A stretch of 64,000 bases of DNA from an uncultured Clostridia bacterium. GTDB taxonomy: Bacteria > Bacillota > Clostridia > Christensenellales > CAAEEZ01. Location: assembly GCA_934365195.1 (NCBI GenBank), contig CAKRNA010000003.1:1-64000 (forward strand). Direction: 5' to 3'. The translations under genes were made by a program, and so were the position numbers. The notes beneath the pieces are model-generated. The model was not told where the DNA came from. It was given only the letters and a program-made list of their open reading frames with translations, and did not search any database. Shown here piece by piece: positions 62,370-64,000 of this stretch. The number at the start of each line of letters is the position of its first letter. Position 1 is the stretch's first letter.

Positions 62370-63523
62370 TTTTCCTCTATTTTTTCAATAAAACTTTCGC
62401 CACAAAGGGTGTTTTTTAGCCCGAAATAATCTAATATACTTGCCGAAATATCGCTATAAGTACCAAGTTCTCCAAGGTTCACGCTTTTTACTTTTTTGCC
62501 GTAAATAAGTAGTGGCACGTTCTCTCTCGAATGGTCGGTGCTAGGCGTTTTCGGGTCGCAGCCGTGGTCGGCAGTTATCATAAGCAGGTCGTCCTCTTTT
62601 AGTAAATCCATTATTTTTGGCAGCGCAAGGTCAAACTCGCTAATAGCCTTAGCGTAGCCGTCCACGTCGTTTCGGTGACCGTACAGCATATCAAAATCCA
62701 CAAGGTTTACAAAGCACAAGCCGTTAAAATCCTCTTTAAGCATTTTCAAAGTTACGTCTATGCCCTCGCCGTTGCCTTTTGTGTGCAGCGCCTTAGTAAT
62801 CCCGCTCCCGCAGAAAATATCCTCGATTTTACCCACCGCAATCACGTCAAACCCGTTATCTTTTAAGATATTTAACATTGTTTTAGGTGGCTTTAAGGAA
62901 AAATCTCTTCTGTCATTCGTCCTTACGTAATTAGGGTATTCGCTTGTAAAAGGCCTAGCAATAACCCTTGCCACAGCGTTATCACCCACCAAAATTTCCC
63001 TTGCGATTTTGCAGTACTCGTAAAGCGTTTCGCTACTTGCCACGTCGGTGTGACAAGCAATTTGAAACACGCTGTCCGCACTTGTGTACACGATAAGATC
63101 GCCGTTTTTTATATGCTCCCTGCCGTAGTCAAGAATAACTTTCGTACCGCTATACGGCTTGTTGCAAAGTACTTTTCGCCCCGTTCTTTTTGTAAACTCG
63201 TTTATCACGCAAGGCGGAAACCCGTTAGGATAGGTGGGGAACGGCTTATTAGTGATAACGCCTGCTATTTCCCAATGCCCTATCGTAGTGTCCTTGCCTG
63301 CGCTCTTTTCATTCACCCTTGCATAACTACCCACGGGGCTTACGTTACCTTTCACCCCCGCAATCTCGGTTAGCCCAAGTTTTTCAAGATTTGGAGCATA
63401 GTACTTATCGCTACTTCTTACGCTTTCATAGGTGTTGCTACCCTCGTCGCCGAAGGCTTTTTCGTCCTTTGCACCGCCTATTCCAAAACTGTCAAGTACT
63501 ATTAAAAATACCCTTTTACTCAT
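62366..63523 (-). CDS. deoB: Phosphopentomutase
   Basis: The protein has 385 residues, typical for DeoB (about 390). It belongs to the alkaline phosphatase superfamily: RVFLIVLDSFGIGGAKD opens with the metal-binding Asp, GKDTTIGHWEIAG holds the phosphorylatable Thr, DFDMLYGHRNDV and TADHGCDP with SRENVPLLIYG complete the metal site. It interconverts ribose- or deoxyribose-1- and 5-phosphate in nucleoside salvage. Next upstream is deoC, giving the classic deo pair. Start follows AAGGTAG. Confidence 0.96.
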   Translation of the reverse strand: MSKRVFLIVLDSFGIGGAKDEKAFGDEGSNTYESVRSSDKYYAPNLEKLGLTEIAGVKGNVSPVGSYARVNEKSAGKDTTIGHWEIAGVITNKPFPTYPNGFPPCVINEFTKRTGRKVLCNKPYSGTKVILDYGREHIKNGDLIVYTSADSVFQIACHTDVASSETLYEYCKIAREILVGDNAVARVIARPFTSEYPNYVRTNDRRDFSLKPPKTMLNILKDNGFDVIAVGKIEDIFCGSGITKALHTKGNGEGIDVTLKMLKEDFNGLCFVNLVDFDMLYGHRNDVDGYAKAISEFDLALPKIMDLLKEDDLLMITADHGCDPKTPSTDHSRENVPLLIYGKKVKSVNLGELGTYSDISASILDYFGLKNTLCGESFIEKIEEK

Positions 63524-63547
63524 TTTTACTACCTTGTTGTACGTTTA

Positions 63548-64000
63548 TTATTCGTTTTCAAGTTCTTTAGCGATTTTTACAATCCTAGAAGTGCCCAGCC
63601 TATCAGCGCCAAGTTCGATAAACTTTTCTGCGTCCTCGATAGAACTAATGCCGCCTGCTGCCTTGATTTTTACGTCCTTAGACACGTATTGCTTAAACAA
63701 CTTCACGTCGTCGAAAGTTGCGCCTGCCGTGGAAAACCCGGTGGACGTTTTAATATAATCAGCGCCCGCCTCGGACACGATATTGCACATCTTAATTTTT
63801 TCTCTTTCAGTCAAAAGACAGGTCTCGATAATCACTTTTAGCACTTTGCCCTCGGTGATTTCCCTTATCTTTTTAATCTCGTTTTTAACCTTGGTAAACT
63901 TTTTAGCCTTAACGTCGCCCACGTTAATTACCATATCTATTTCGTCAGCGCCGTCCTTTAATGCTTGCCTAGTTTCAAAGCATTTAACCTTAGAAGAATT
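63548..64000 (-). CDS. deoC: Deoxyribose-phosphate aldolase, partial (5' end beyond the window)
   Basis: The visible 150 codons run to the window edge without a start; the frame begins inside VKCFETRQALKDGADEIDMVINVG. It contains the active-site strand KVIIETCLLTE, the Schiff-base lysine in YIKTSTGFSTAGAT and KAAGGISSIEDAEKFIELGADRLGTSR. The full enzyme is about 220 residues. DeoC splits 2-deoxyribose-5-phosphate into glyceraldehyde-3-phosphate and acetaldehyde. First visible gene of the deoC-deoB-aroK operon. Confidence 0.95.
   Translation of the reverse strand, partial: NSSKVKCFETRQALKDGADEIDMVINVGDVKAKKFTKVKNEIKKIREITEGKVLKVIIETCLLTEREKIKMCNIVSEAGADYIKTSTGFSTAGATFDDVKLFKQYVSKDVKIKAAGGISSIEDAEKFIELGADRLGTSRIVKIAKELENE

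Overview
The window looks like a chromosomal segment of an uncultured, AT-rich, spore-forming Gram-positive bacterium of the Clostridia, probably a gut inhabitant. The evidence is a full-length spore coat ATPase SpoIVA, RsgI-type anti-sigma factors, a CIRCE-like heat-shock operator, FMN and guanine riboswitches, LemA and CsoR homologues, and sugar genes for L-fucose and beta-galactosides. There is no outer-membrane gene. I cannot name a genus from the sequence. Most genes lie on the minus strand.

Region 1 (1-8.8 kb): tandem copies of a palindrome-ended intergenic repeat, then a seven-gene minus-strand operon for a type IV pilus/type II secretion-like machine: pilC, pilM-, pilN- and pilO-like genes, a 972-residue PilX-like protein with a repetitive beta-rich body, and two prepilins. 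The motor ATPase and prepilin peptidase are not in the window.

Region 2 (8.9-17.1 kb): a cell-surface block. It holds an ECF sigma factor with its RsgI-like anti-sigma factor, a large lipoprotein, a membrane-anchored subtilisin, and a three-gene operon with a SpoIID-like domain and peptidoglycan-binding repeats. Two more repeat copies (17.28-17.91 kb) close this block.

Region 3 (18-31.6 kb): lemA with a DUF2207 membrane protein, a zinc-ribbon membrane protein, an MFS transporter, a GH2 beta-galactosidase, a second ECF sigma/RsgI pair whose anti-sigma factor carries seven PepSY-like repeats, an eight-gene tRNA operon, and the housekeeping pair rdgB and a YfcE-type phosphoesterase.

Region 4 (31.8-44.5 kb): spoIVA, a PLP aminotransferase, ribU under an FMN riboswitch, clpB behind a CIRCE-like operator, and an L-fucose operon (lacI-type regulator, isomerase, tandem-domain aldolase, kinase).

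Region 5 (44.6-64 kb): a heterodimeric ABC exporter with a PAP2 phosphatase, csoR, a flavodoxin-like protein, an extended SDR protein followed by an EFR1-type flavodoxin/ferredoxin protein, a COG2509 FAD-dependent dehydrogenase behind a guanine-type riboswitch, a small alarmone synthetase, a P-type ATPase, a PHP phosphatase, a beta-CASP nuclease, and a deoC-deoB-aroK operon that runs off the right edge.

The best candidates for something new are: the pilus-like operon built around the 972-residue protein; the sigma/anti-sigma/lipoprotein/membrane-subtilisin block, in which the sigma factor and the protease both appear to be made from leaderless mRNAs; the alternating PepSY-like sensor array; the guanine riboswitch on an FAD dehydrogenase, possibly an ON switch; and the SDR protein with a zinc-ribbon tail paired with EFR1. 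Domain assignments come from reading the translated sequence; no database search was run.
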